A stretch of 55,112 nucleotides of DNA from JBATTK01 sp049670505 (GTDB taxonomy: Bacteria > Bacteroidota > Bacteroidia > Flavobacteriales > Flavobacteriaceae), in NCBI GenBank assembly GCA_049670505.1, contig JBATTK010000073.1, positions 1 to 55,112 on the forward strand, read 5' to 3'. Numbering within the stretch: position 1 is the first letter of the stretch; the number at the start of each line of letters is the position of its first letter. The notes under the pieces were generated by a model. The model had not been told where the DNA came from. It saw only the letters and a program-made list of their open reading frames with translations, and searched no databases. Shown one piece after another: positions 8,413 through 16,546 of this stretch. A program made the position numbers and the translations under genes.

Positions 8413-11400
8413 TTAATTTCCATCTGGATTTACGGAGGAATTGCTTTGGGCTTCCTTGGACTTTATAATGGCTAATTCTCCTTTTGCTTCCGTTACGATT
8501 TCAGGATATTGGGCAAAATTGGAAATAACGCTCTCCAAAATATAGGTAGCTTGGAAGGCGTCTCCCAAGGCATAAAAGTTCTTTGCCATAATAACAAGGC
8601 CCTTACCGCCCCATTCCTTATAGCTGGCATAGTCCTTGGCCAATTTTTGGACCGATATGTTAGAAGATTCATAGTCCTGCGCCTTGTTCTTAAAATAGGC
8701 ATTATAGTACAGGGCCTCCGCTGCTAATTCCCCGGAAGCTATTTTCGTCACTTCGGCATATGCTTTTTCCGCGCTGTCCTCATCGCCGATCTTTATGGCC
8801 GATCTGGCGATCATGGTATGTGCATCACTCTTTATACGATTGTCCAACTTGGAACTGGCCAGCACTTTTTCGGCATAGGCTATGGTCTGGTCATAGTTTT
8901 GTTGGCCATAATACCCCTTCATTAAATTGGACCGTGCGAAGGTGATATTTTGCTGTATGTCCGCCGTGTTCTCCAAACGTTCCAAAAAGGGAATCGCCGT
9001 AGTGTAATCTTTCTTTCCAATATAGATCTCGCATACCCTTGTAAGCGCCTGCTCGGAATATTCGCTTGTTGCCTTATCCGCTACAAATAGGTAATTGGAC
9101 AGTGCCTTATCTTGCTGCCCCAATCCAAAATAGAGCTGTGCCAAATTAAAATTGGCCCTTATGGCATGTAATCCGTTGGGGAATTCTTTAATGTAGTTTT
9201 CATATCCCTTGATTGCCGATTCCTTGTTTCCTTCCAAATAGGGCTTATCCGCGGATTCAAAAGTGGCATTATCCAGTTCGGCATCGGTCACTTCTACAAA
9301 GTCGAGCCCCTTTACCCAAGTAGCATATTCATTTACACGACCAAGATCCACATAAATAAGTTTGGCGGTAGCCACGGCCTGTTTGGCTTCTTGGGCATTA
9401 GGATAATCTCGCGCCACGGTCTTGAACTTCGCTAATGCCTCTTCGTTGTCATTGGCATTGTAATGTACCAATCCTTGACGCAATAAGGCCCTGGGCACCA
9501 AAGAACTTCCCTTATATTCATTGATCAATCGGTCATAGACCCGTAACCCTTGTGATGTATTGTCGGCCTTTACATAGGAATTGCCCAGTTCAAAAAGCAC
9601 ATCGTCCTTTAAAGTGGATTTGGGAAATCTGGAAACGAAACTGTTCAGTTCCTCGATCTTCGTTTCGCCCCTACCCACAAAACCATAGCTCAATGCCTTT
9701 TGGAAGGCCGCATAATCCTTTTCCGAACCCGTACCTTCCAATGCTTTGTTATACGCTTCGATCGCCGGCCAATATTTGCTGGTCACAAAATGGCTATCGC
9801 CCAAACGTAGGTAAGCATCATTTAATCTCTCGGTATCGGCGGTGCCTGAATTGATGGTACTTGTAAAATACGAAACGGCATTGGTATAATCCTTTAGCTT
9901 AAAATAGGTGTAGGCCAAATTATAGTCCAGATCCTTGTACTCTGTGGTATTTTTAGAACTTGGGTTCTGCTGAAACTCAATAAAGCTCACCAAAGCCCCA
10001 TCGAACCTATTCAATAGATATTCGGATTCTGCCTTCCAATAATTGGCCCTGGCCTTAAAAATGAAATCCTGTGCATTGTCCAGGGATTTATTAAAGTTTT
10101 CCAAGGCTCCGGAATAATCGGTATCCATAAATAGTTCCACACCGCGGTAGAAAGCTACTTTTTGATAAGTCTCCTTACTTGCATAATTTCTGTTTTCTTC
10201 CAAAAGGGTCATGGCCCCTTCAAAATTCTTGGAAGTGATATAGGAATCTATCAATAGTTCCTGTATTTCTTCCGCATGCCCTTCGTTGGGATACTTTTCC
10301 AGATACGTAGACAACACCTTGGGAACCGGTTCATAGGCATTTCCTATCTCATAGCTTAGGCGTGCATAGTTAAGATAGGCATCTTTTTGGATTTCAGGTG
10401 TGAAATCCATTTGCGACGCGTTCTTAAAGGCGTTGAGCGCCTCTTGTTTTTTGTCCAATTTTAGATAGCATTCCGCCAAATGATAATAGGCATTCTGGGA
10501 AACGTCATTGGTTCCGCCAATAATCTTATTGAACTGCTGAATAGCATTGGCGTAATCTCCCTGTTTATAGTAACAATAACCCAATAGATAGTAATCCGTA
10601 TTGCTCCATTTGCCCCTTTTACCCTTATACTGTTCCAGGTAGGGAATGGCCTCCGCATACTGATTTAGGTTGAAATAACTCTCGCCAATTATTTTATTGA
10701 GTTCTGAAACTTCCCTTCTATCGGATTTGGATAATTGTTTTTTGGCCAGCGCAATGGATTCCTCAAAATTGCCCAGTTTAAAGTTCATATCGGCCTGATA
10801 GTAGGAAAGTTTCTCATCTAAGAGGTCTTGATCCGTTATCTGGTCAAAACGTTCATTGGCAGCATCGTAATCATCTTGCTGATAGGCTATATATCCCAAA
10901 TAATATTTTGCCTGGGAACCATAGGCAGGAGATCGGGTTACCTTATTTAAATAACGCTCCGCCTCCTTTGGTTTTTTAGAGGAGAACAAAGCGTAACCCT
11001 TGTTAAAGAAAAAGCGGTCCTTATCGTTTCCGGACATGGCACCTTCATCTACTTTTTTGTACCATTTTAGGGCATAGGGGTATTTTCCGGTCTCAAAATA
11101 ATAATCGCCCACATCCAAAAAAGCCGAATTTCTTTTCGTAGACGTAGGATACCGTTCTACAAAATCCTCCATAAGGCGATCGGCACCTAATTGGTTTAAG
11201 CGTATGGCAGCGTTGGCCACGTAGTAAGCGCTATTGGCCCGGGTCTCCAAATCATTGGTATTCGCCTTTACCTTTTCAAAAATAGTCTGGGCGGCCTGGT
11301 ATTGTTCATTGTTATATAGCGCCAGGGCATCCTGATAATCCTTTTGATCGTGGGTATAAATTTTGGACTCCTGTCCGAACCCATGAAAGATGATTCCAAG

Positions 11401-11436
11401 GGCAAGGAATAGTAAAGCGGTTTTTTTCTTTCGCAT
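8413..11436 (-). CDS. Large periplasmic tetratricopeptide-repeat protein
   Basis: This 1007-residue protein has a signal peptide (MRKKKTALLFLALGIIFHGFGQ) and about 25 tandem TPR units over nearly its full length, with signatures such as ALYNNEQYQAAQTIFEKV, AYYHLAECYLKLDKKQEAL and NFNLAQLYFGLGQQDKAL. Length and layout match the YbgF/BamD-like TPR proteins of Bacteroidota, which act as envelope scaffolds. The gene precedes the outer-membrane barrel gene by 15 bases, so a role in holding or feeding that barrel is a reasonable inference. No enzymatic domain is seen. Confidence 0.85.
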   Translation of the reverse strand: MRKKKTALLFLALGIIFHGFGQESKIYTHDQKDYQDALALYNNEQYQAAQTIFEKVKANTNDLETRANSAYYVANAAIRLNQLGADRLMEDFVERYPTSTKRNSAFLDVGDYYFETGKYPYALKWYKKVDEGAMSGNDKDRFFFNKGYALFSSKKPKEAERYLNKVTRSPAYGSQAKYYLGYIAYQQDDYDAANERFDQITDQDLLDEKLSYYQADMNFKLGNFEESIALAKKQLSKSDRREVSELNKIIGESYFNLNQYAEAIPYLEQYKGKRGKWSNTDYYLLGYCYYKQGDYANAIQQFNKIIGGTNDVSQNAYYHLAECYLKLDKKQEALNAFKNASQMDFTPEIQKDAYLNYARLSYEIGNAYEPVPKVLSTYLEKYPNEGHAEEIQELLIDSYITSKNFEGAMTLLEENRNYASKETYQKVAFYRGVELFMDTDYSGALENFNKSLDNAQDFIFKARANYWKAESEYLLNRFDGALVSFIEFQQNPSSKNTTEYKDLDYNLAYTYFKLKDYTNAVSYFTSTINSGTADTERLNDAYLRLGDSHFVTSKYWPAIEAYNKALEGTGSEKDYAAFQKALSYGFVGRGETKIEELNSFVSRFPKSTLKDDVLFELGNSYVKADNTSQGLRVYDRLINEYKGSSLVPRALLRQGLVHYNANDNEEALAKFKTVARDYPNAQEAKQAVATAKLIYVDLGRVNEYATWVKGLDFVEVTDAELDNATFESADKPYLEGNKESAIKGYENYIKEFPNGLHAIRANFNLAQLYFGLGQQDKALSNYLFVADKATSEYSEQALTRVCEIYIGKKDYTTAIPFLERLENTADIQQNITFARSNLMKGYYGQQNYDQTIAYAEKVLASSKLDNRIKSDAHTMIARSAIKIGDEDSAEKAYAEVTKIASGELAAEALYYNAYFKNKAQDYESSNISVQKLAKDYASYKEWGGKGLVIMAKNFYALGDAFQATYILESVISNFAQYPEIVTEAKGELAIIKSKEAQSNSSVNPDGN

Positions 11437-11538
11437 AATGTTCTCTAGCAGTTACGAATTACCGGTATAAATAGTAAAACGTCAAATATTGTTCCTAAGT
11501 ATATCTGACGAAATATAAATATTTTTAAGACCTATTGA

Positions 11539-11568
11539 TTTGTTTTCCATAGGAACTTGTTACTTTTA
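11539..11568 (+). promoter_or_regulatory. Bacteroidota-type promoter of the LysE-like gene
   Basis: A -33 box TTTG (11539-11542) is followed after 18 bases by TACTTTTA (11561-11568), close to the consensus TAnnTTTG. It sits about 46 bases before the ATG at 11615. Confidence 0.45.
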
Positions 11569-11614
11569 TAATAACGATTAGAAATTCTTTCCCTCAATTA
11601 AAACTTTGAATGCA

Positions 11615-12244
11615 ATGGAACTTACACTTTGGATGTCATTTGTTGGGGCAACATTAATTTTAGCCTTTACCCCTGGGCCCAGTGTATTACTGGCAACGGC
11701 AAATAGCATGAGTTTTGGGCAAAAAAAAGCGATAGGAACCATTTTAGGGGATTTATCCGCCAATCTGTTACAAATTATTCTAGCGTCCCTGGGCCTTGCC
11801 AGTATTGTGGCCGCATCCGGGGAGTTGTTTTCCTTAATAAAATGGTTAGGCGTTGCCTATCTTGTTTATATGGGTATAAAGAAAATTATTTTTAAACCGG
11901 AAATTAAAAAATTCAAAAAGGACGTTATACCAAAAAGTTTCGGGAAGTTGTATGCGGAAGGGTTTCTTATGTCCGCAGCCAATCCCAAGGCCATTGTATT
12001 TTTTGCCGCTCTTTTTCCATTGTTCATTAATCCGGATGCACCCTTTCTACCCCAAGTTGTCATTTTGGCCATAACCTTTTTGACCATAGACGGGTTTTCC
12101 CTTTTAGTCTATACCCATTTTGCCGGAAAGCTTAAAGGGTATCTAGAAAATAAAGAAAAAGTGTATTTACAGCATAAAATAGTAGGCGTACTTTTAATCT
12201 TTAGCGGTTTGATGCTTTCCCTTATCAAGCGCACCAATAACTAA
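11615..12244 (+). CDS. LysE/RhtB-family amino acid exporter
   Basis: The 209-residue integral membrane protein has the LysE signature FTPGPSVLLATANSMSFG near the N-terminus, six predicted hydrophobic segments, and NPKAIVFFAALFPLFI in the middle, which is the second conserved block. Members export amino acids such as lysine, threonine or homoserine lactones; the substrate here is not predictable. An in-frame TTG at 11606 could add three residues, but the ATG at 11615 is the normal start. It lies divergent from the TPR operon and 59 bases before ftsE. Confidence 0.88.
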   Translation: MELTLWMSFVGATLILAFTPGPSVLLATANSMSFGQKKAIGTILGDLSANLLQIILASLGLASIVAASGELFSLIKWLGVAYLVYMGIKKIIFKPEIKKFKKDVIPKSFGKLYAEGFLMSAANPKAIVFFAALFPLFINPDAPFLPQVVILAITFLTIDGFSLLVYTHFAGKLKGYLENKEKVYLQHKIVGVLLIFSGLMLSLIKRTNN

Positions 12245-12303
12245 AAAACCACAACATAAGACTGCATACTATCGTTTATAGTAGTATCGGAAACTAGTAA
12301 GCT

Positions 12304-12987
12304 ATGAGTGAAAGTGTATTAAAATTGAAAGATGTAGGGGTTTTCCAAAAGGAAAATATGGTACTGAACGACATCAATTTAGAGGTAAAAAAAGGGGAAT
12401 TCGTCTATTTGATCGGTAAGACCGGTAGTGGTAAGAGTAGCCTGATGAAAACCCTGTATGCAGATCTACCGCTTCAAGAGGGTAATGGTAGGATCGTGGG
12501 TTTCAATTTAAAGACCTTGGAAGAAAAGGATATTCCGTTCCTAAGACGAAAATTGGGTATAGTATTTCAAGATTTTAAGCTTTTACCGGATAGGAATATT
12601 AATAACAACCTACTTTTTGTCCTTAAAGCAACGGGATGGACAGATGAAGTTAAGATGAGTTCCAAGATCGAGGAAGTTTTGGATAAGGTGGGCATGAAGA
12701 CCAAGGGCTTCAAATTCCCCCATGAACTTTCGGGGGGGGAGCAACAACGTATCGCTATTGCAAGGGCGTTGTTAAACAATCCTGAATTGATACTGGCGGA
12801 CGAGCCTACAGGTAATTTAGACCCGCAGACCAGTGTAGAAGTCATGAAAGTACTTCAAGAAATCAATAAAACGGGAAGAACCATTCTAATGGCTACCCAT
12901 GATTATGCCCTAATTTTAAAATATCCTTCCAAAACGCTTAAATGTGATGGCAACAAAGTATTTGAAGTAATCCAAAAGGCAGTTTAG
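12304..12987 (+). CDS. ftsE: Cell-division ABC transporter ATP-binding protein FtsE
   Basis: The 227-residue ATPase carries Walker A GKTGSGKSS, Q-loop VFQDFKLLPD, signature LSGGEQQRIAIARAL, Walker B LILADEPTGNLDP and switch His MATHDY, with the length and sequence style of FtsE. FtsE with FtsX transmits division signals to periplasmic peptidoglycan hydrolases. No ftsX follows; in Bacteroidota the two genes are usually apart. A lipoprotein-export LolD ATPase is the main alternative, but the first 30 residues and VFQDFKLLPDRNI favour FtsE. Confidence 0.85.
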   Translation: MSESVLKLKDVGVFQKENMVLNDINLEVKKGEFVYLIGKTGSGKSSLMKTLYADLPLQEGNGRIVGFNLKTLEEKDIPFLRRKLGIVFQDFKLLPDRNINNNLLFVLKATGWTDEVKMSSKIEEVLDKVGMKTKGFKFPHELSGGEQQRIAIARALLNNPELILADEPTGNLDPQTSVEVMKVLQEINKTGRTILMATHDYALILKYPSKTLKCDGNKVFEVIQKAV

Positions 12988-13056
12988 GGCCTGATGATAT
13001 TAAACGGAAATCACGGGTTTTTTGATGATTTTTTTCTGGTTTTAAGGCGAAATTTT

Positions 13057-13071
13057 GCTCGCCTAGCGAGC
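13057..13071. other. Small hairpin in the ftsE-Nudix gap
   Basis: GCTCG and CGAGC pair around CCTAG. It sits in a purine-rich tract with a repeated GGCGAAA/GGTGAAA theme between 13045 and 13115. There is no T-run, so it is not a convincing terminator. Confidence 0.35.
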
Positions 13072-13219
13072 TAAGCGGTGAAATTTTAACGGAAAAAGGC
13101 GAAAAGGGGCAGAAAATACACTTTCAGGCTTTGTGTTAACCGGCCCTAGTTAAGTACCAAAACACTTCCGGCGGATAAAAGATCTTGAAAAGAATAAAAA
13201 AATAGTCTATCGGTTCCCC

Positions 13220-14035
13220 ATGATACGAAAAAAACAAGTTTACACGACGGATAAAAAGGTACATCCATTAGTGGGGCTACTACTTTTTCTCATTTCCATC
13301 CTATTACTTGTGATTACAGGCCCTTTAGGTTTTATTTACGGACTGTTCCATACCCTTTTCACCAAAGGGATCAAAGGCGTTGGGGAATATACGCTTAAAA
13401 TTGCCATCTCCATAGACCAATTGGGCAATGTAATGATGCAACATTTGTTGAATTCCCTATGGATCAAGAAAGAAGGTTATAAATTCGGCAATAGGGACGA
13501 GACCATATCCAGTGCCCTGGGAAGAAATAAAAAATTGGAGTCGTTAACGGGTTTTGGAAAAACAATGGACCACATATTGGATGTTATTGATGCGGACCAT
13601 TCCTTAGACTCCATCGATTATTATATAGAGCCTACCGAAGAAATCATAGACAAGCTTGCTTGGATCCATATAAGGGACAAACAAATTCTTGGTACGCGAA
13701 GTAAGGGGAAGACAGTTTATTATATCCCCGGAGGAAAAAGGGAAGAGGGCGAATCCGATGCGGAAGCTCTTCAGCGTGAAATCAAAGAGGAATTGAGCGT
13801 AGATCTTGATACTTCCTCGTTAAAGTATATTGGTATTTTTGAGGCACAGGCCCATGGTCATAAAAGTGGAATAATCGTTCGGATGACCTGCTATTTTGGG
13901 ATGTATAGCGGTAGATTGCAACCCGATTCGGAAATTGAGGAAATGGTATGGCTCAATTATGGAGATCGGGACAAGGTCTCGGAGGTAGATCAGCTAATTT
14001 TTGATTTCCTCAAAGAAAAAGGCGAACTTGATTGA
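13220..14035 (+). CDS. Membrane-anchored Nudix hydrolase
   Basis: The 271-residue protein joins an N-terminal region with a long hydrophobic hairpin (residues about 15-45, LVGLLLFLISILLLVITG) and a conserved FGNRDETISSALGRNK segment to a C-terminal Nudix domain. The Nudix box (about residues 171-194) reads GKREEGESDAEALQREIKEE followed by LSV. It has the REIKEE metal-binding core, but the usual final Gly is Ser. The N-terminal part resembles small stand-alone Bacteroidota proteins, so this looks like a fusion that ties a nucleotide or nucleotide-sugar pyrophosphatase to the inner membrane. The substrate is unknown. It precedes ppgK by 63 bases on the same strand. Confidence 0.78.
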   Translation: MIRKKQVYTTDKKVHPLVGLLLFLISILLLVITGPLGFIYGLFHTLFTKGIKGVGEYTLKIAISIDQLGNVMMQHLLNSLWIKKEGYKFGNRDETISSALGRNKKLESLTGFGKTMDHILDVIDADHSLDSIDYYIEPTEEIIDKLAWIHIRDKQILGTRSKGKTVYYIPGGKREEGESDAEALQREIKEELSVDLDTSSLKYIGIFEAQAHGHKSGIIVRMTCYFGMYSGRLQPDSEIEEMVWLNYGDRDKVSEVDQLIFDFLKEKGELD

Positions 14036-14098
14036 CACCCATTTTCCTACTCCAAAAAGTTTTTTGTTTCTTTGCGCTGCTAATCATAAAATGTTTTA

Positions 14099-14854
14099 AT
14101 GGAAGTTCTTGGCATCGATATTGGTGGCTCGGGTATCAAAGGAGGAATCATAAATATCGAAACTGGCAAAATGTTGACAGAGCGTTACCGGATTCCCACC
14201 CCGTCATCTAGAAAACCGGATGAAATGGCAGAAGTGGTCGCGCAGATTGTAAAGCATTTCAATTACGAGGGCCCAGTAGGTTGCGGATTCCCTTCCGTGA
14301 TAAAAAAAGGAGTCTGTAAATCCAAGGGGAATCTTCACAAAAAATGGGTAGGTCTAAATGTAGAACAATTGTTTTACGAAGCTACCGGACTACCCTTTAC
14401 CGTAATTAACGATGCGGATGCGGCAGGTTATGCCGCCATGAACTATGGGGTGGGCAAGGACGAAAAAGGCTTAGTAGTTATGATTACCATTGGTACCGGA
14501 TTGGGTAGTGGTGCTTTTCTAAACGGTGAATTGATCCCCAATTTTGAACTGGGACAGATTCCCTACAAAAAATATGAAAAAATAGAATTGTGGGCGGCGG
14601 CTTCGGCCAAATCGCGGGAAGGACTTAGTTTTGAAAAATGGGGGAAACGCTTCAATAAATTCCTAAAATATGTTGAATTGATCGTTGCCCCGGACCTTAT
14701 TATTATCGGTGGTGGTACTTCAAAATACTGGGATGAGTTTAAGGACTATATTGTATTGGATACCCCGACTATTCCTGCTCATTTGGAGAATACCGCCGGA
14801 ATTATCGGTGCCGCAACGGCCTGTGTCAAGAAGCACGAATTGGAAAATCATTAA
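14099..14854 (+). CDS. ppgK: Polyphosphate glucokinase (ROK family)
   Basis: The 251-residue protein has the ROK/actin-like phosphate loop GIDIGGSGIKGG, the catalytic region VINDADAAGYAAMNYG, and the second nucleotide motif ITIGTGLGSGAF. The short length, GNLHKKWVGLNV and the absence of the zinc-binding cysteines of classical ROK kinases match polyphosphate-dependent glucokinases, which phosphorylate glucose from polyphosphate or ATP. It is cytoplasmic. Its 3' end overlaps the convergent MGMT-like gene by 4 bases. Confidence 0.88.
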   Translation: MEVLGIDIGGSGIKGGIINIETGKMLTERYRIPTPSSRKPDEMAEVVAQIVKHFNYEGPVGCGFPSVIKKGVCKSKGNLHKKWVGLNVEQLFYEATGLPFTVINDADAAGYAAMNYGVGKDEKGLVVMITIGTGLGSGAFLNGELIPNFELGQIPYKKYEKIELWAAASAKSREGLSFEKWGKRFNKFLKYVELIVAPDLIIIGGGTSKYWDEFKDYIVLDTPTIPAHLENTAGIIGAATACVKKHELENH

Positions 14855-15270
14855 GAAAAATCAAATAGCTGATTTTCCTTAACTATTACTTTAATGGCGT
14901 TTGTTTTGGTGTATTCCAACGCCCATCCTTCCTTTTCCAAAACGGTAGCCCAGAATTCATAGTTTTCTAGCTTTACCATCCTCTTATCGGTACGTATTAC
15001 CCGCCAAAATGGAAGTGATGTAGGAATCGAATCCGTATCATAAGCTTTGGAAATGCGCTTCAAGTGATTTCCTGTTCGCATAGGACATGCCACATCCGCT
15101 CCGTAGGTTTTGGCCATCATATGTGCAACCGCGTCTATTGTCGTCACTTTTCCTTGGGGAATTGTTCGGATAACTTCTTCTACCATTTCAATTTCTGGAT
15201 GCAGCATACGGCCACTTCCATAATACTTTTGCATTTTTTCCGGTACCGGGACTATTTTTGGAAATTTCAT
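14851..15270 (-). CDS. MGMT-like (Ada C-terminal fold) DNA-binding protein
   Basis: The 139-residue protein contains IRTIPQGKVTTIDAVAHMM, matching the helix-turn-helix start of the methyltransferase/ATL fold (IPxGKVxTYgxiA). ADVACPMRTGNHLK follows where alkyltransferases have PCHR. The motif is not canonical, so methyl transfer is doubtful; an alkylation-sensing or unrelated DNA-binding role is as likely. It starts at ATG 15270 and follows the sigma-factor gene on the same strand by 48 bases, suggesting one transcript. Confidence 0.6.
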   Translation of the reverse strand: MKFPKIVPVPEKMQKYYGSGRMLHPEIEMVEEVIRTIPQGKVTTIDAVAHMMAKTYGADVACPMRTGNHLKRISKAYDTDSIPTSLPFWRVIRTDKRMVKLENYEFWATVLEKEGWALEYTKTNAIKVIVKENQLFDFS

Positions 15271-15318
15271 GTGCTTGCTATGTTTATATGTGCCATATTC
15301 AACCTATATGACCTCATC

Positions 15319-16125
15319 TTATAATAAATTGATAGTTTCCCTCATTTTTACTACAATACTTTCAGGAGTTGCGAATTGGGGTGTAGAACGGAAAATTGCA
15401 GCCGATTTCTCCAAGGTGGTAATGGTATTGATAAGCGCAATACTGCGTTCTTTATGATTTGCATACCGTAGCGATCGGGGATCAATGATCTTCTCCCCTA
15501 TTAAATAATCTATTTTTTTGGTACACCTGCAGGGGTTATCCGGATTTGCCAATCCGCATTTAGATTGTAAAAAGTTTCGAAGCTTGCCCCGAGATCTGGA
15601 GAGGTGCTTTCTAAAATTCTCCGGGCTCATCTCCAAAACTTCGGCCCCTTCCTTACTATTGAACTCCAATAGCTCTCCAAGGATATACACCATTCTATTG
15701 GTTTCGGTCAAACATAATAACATACCATGCGTACAACTCACTTTTACCTCTTCTTCCAATAACAACTGTTCCCCTTGGTTTTGGGTATATTTAATAACAG
15801 GGGAATGACCGGTATCGATCAATTTGGCATAATCCTCAAAGGACACGGGTAATTCTTTGGTCTTTTTTCCTTTTAACGTCAATAAGTAATTGGTAGCTAC
15901 CCTATAGACCCATGTTTTGAACTTGCTCTGCTGTTTAAACGTGCTTAAATGGGTAACGATCTTTACAAGGATTTCCTGGGTGGCATCCTCGGCATCCCTA
16001 GGAAACAACAACATCCGTAAAGAAAGATTGTATACCAAGTCCCTGATTTCCGTAACGACCTTTTCAAGGGATTCCTTATCCCCTGCATTCGCCTTACTGA
16101 CCCATATTTCCAGTGATTCTTGCAT
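15319..16125 (-). CDS. ECF-type RNA polymerase sigma factor with cysteine-bearing C-terminal extension
   Basis: The first 185 residues form sigma regions 2 and 4: DLVYNLSLRML, DAEDATQEILVKI and FKTWVYRVATNYLL for region 2, and KEGAEVLEMSPENFRKHLSR for the region 4 helix-turn-helix. An 80-residue extension follows with CGLANPDNPCRC (Cys190, Cys199, Cys201), which could bind zinc, then a helical tail. Such extensions in ECF sigma factors often act in cis as regulators. No anti-sigma gene is adjacent, in line with self-regulation. About 240 bases upstream lies what looks like a decayed copy of its own start. Confidence 0.8.
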   Translation of the reverse strand: MQESLEIWVSKANAGDKESLEKVVTEIRDLVYNLSLRMLLFPRDAEDATQEILVKIVTHLSTFKQQSKFKTWVYRVATNYLLTLKGKKTKELPVSFEDYAKLIDTGHSPVIKYTQNQGEQLLLEEEVKVSCTHGMLLCLTETNRMVYILGELLEFNSKEGAEVLEMSPENFRKHLSRSRGKLRNFLQSKCGLANPDNPCRCTKKIDYLIGEKIIDPRSLRYANHKERSIALINTITTLEKSAAIFRSTPQFATPESIVVKMRETINLL

Positions 16126-16272
16126 AAGCTTTCACAAATTAGACCATATACAGCTACGTAGTGTGACTGCACATGGGTAATAAAAATACGATATTGACAT
16201 TCTGTAATGTAATGAGGAATCCCTACCACTTGATACCAATAGATTCTTTTAGATTCTTCGCTCTGCTTCACG

Positions 16273-16302
16273 GAGCCTGTCTTGAGCGCAGCCGAAAGGC
16301 TC
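16273..16302. repeat. Intergenic hairpin of the flavobacterial dispersed-repeat type
   Basis: GAGCCT (16273-16278) pairs with AGGCTC (16297-16302), and the following CTGAATGACAA resembles the end of the 5.1-kb repeats. It sits in the 421-base gap 16126-16546, which otherwise contains only the decayed sigma-factor start. Confidence 0.5.
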
Positions 16303-16362
16303 TGAATGACAAAAGTAATGGCTGTTGTTCCTAATACAAGGAGGAATCTCCACCATAACAAA

Positions 16363-16425
16363 ACGCAAAGGATTCCTTACCTGCATATTCGCCTTCTTTA
16401 TGTATATTTCCGGTGCATCTTCCAT
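16363..16425 (-). pseudogene. Remnant of a second sigma-factor N-terminus
   Basis: Read on the minus strand from ATG 16425, the sequence encodes MEDAPEIYIKKANMQ, which lines up with MQESLEIWVSKANAG, the first residues of the sigma factor at 15319-16125. At DNA level the blocks CCTGCAT, TTCGCCTT and ATATTTCC recur in the same order. Similarity fades after about 60 bases. This looks like the stub of a tandem duplication. Confidence 0.4.
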
Positions 16426-16546
16426 AATTCAACTATGGATCGGGCAGGTCAGGGATCTGAAGGGTGAGGGTGCAAGAACAAAAATGGAAAAAACAAGACA
16501 CAATTAAAGGGCTGTTTTGATTAACTTGTCCCAAACAACCTTTAAA

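Noticed and set aside
8493..11380. Several reading frames opposite or inside the large TPR gene
   Set aside because: They are antisense or out-of-frame shadows of the repetitive coding sequence.
15963..16361. 132-residue minus-strand reading frame
   Set aside because: It overlaps the start of the sigma factor gene in another frame and has no domain character.
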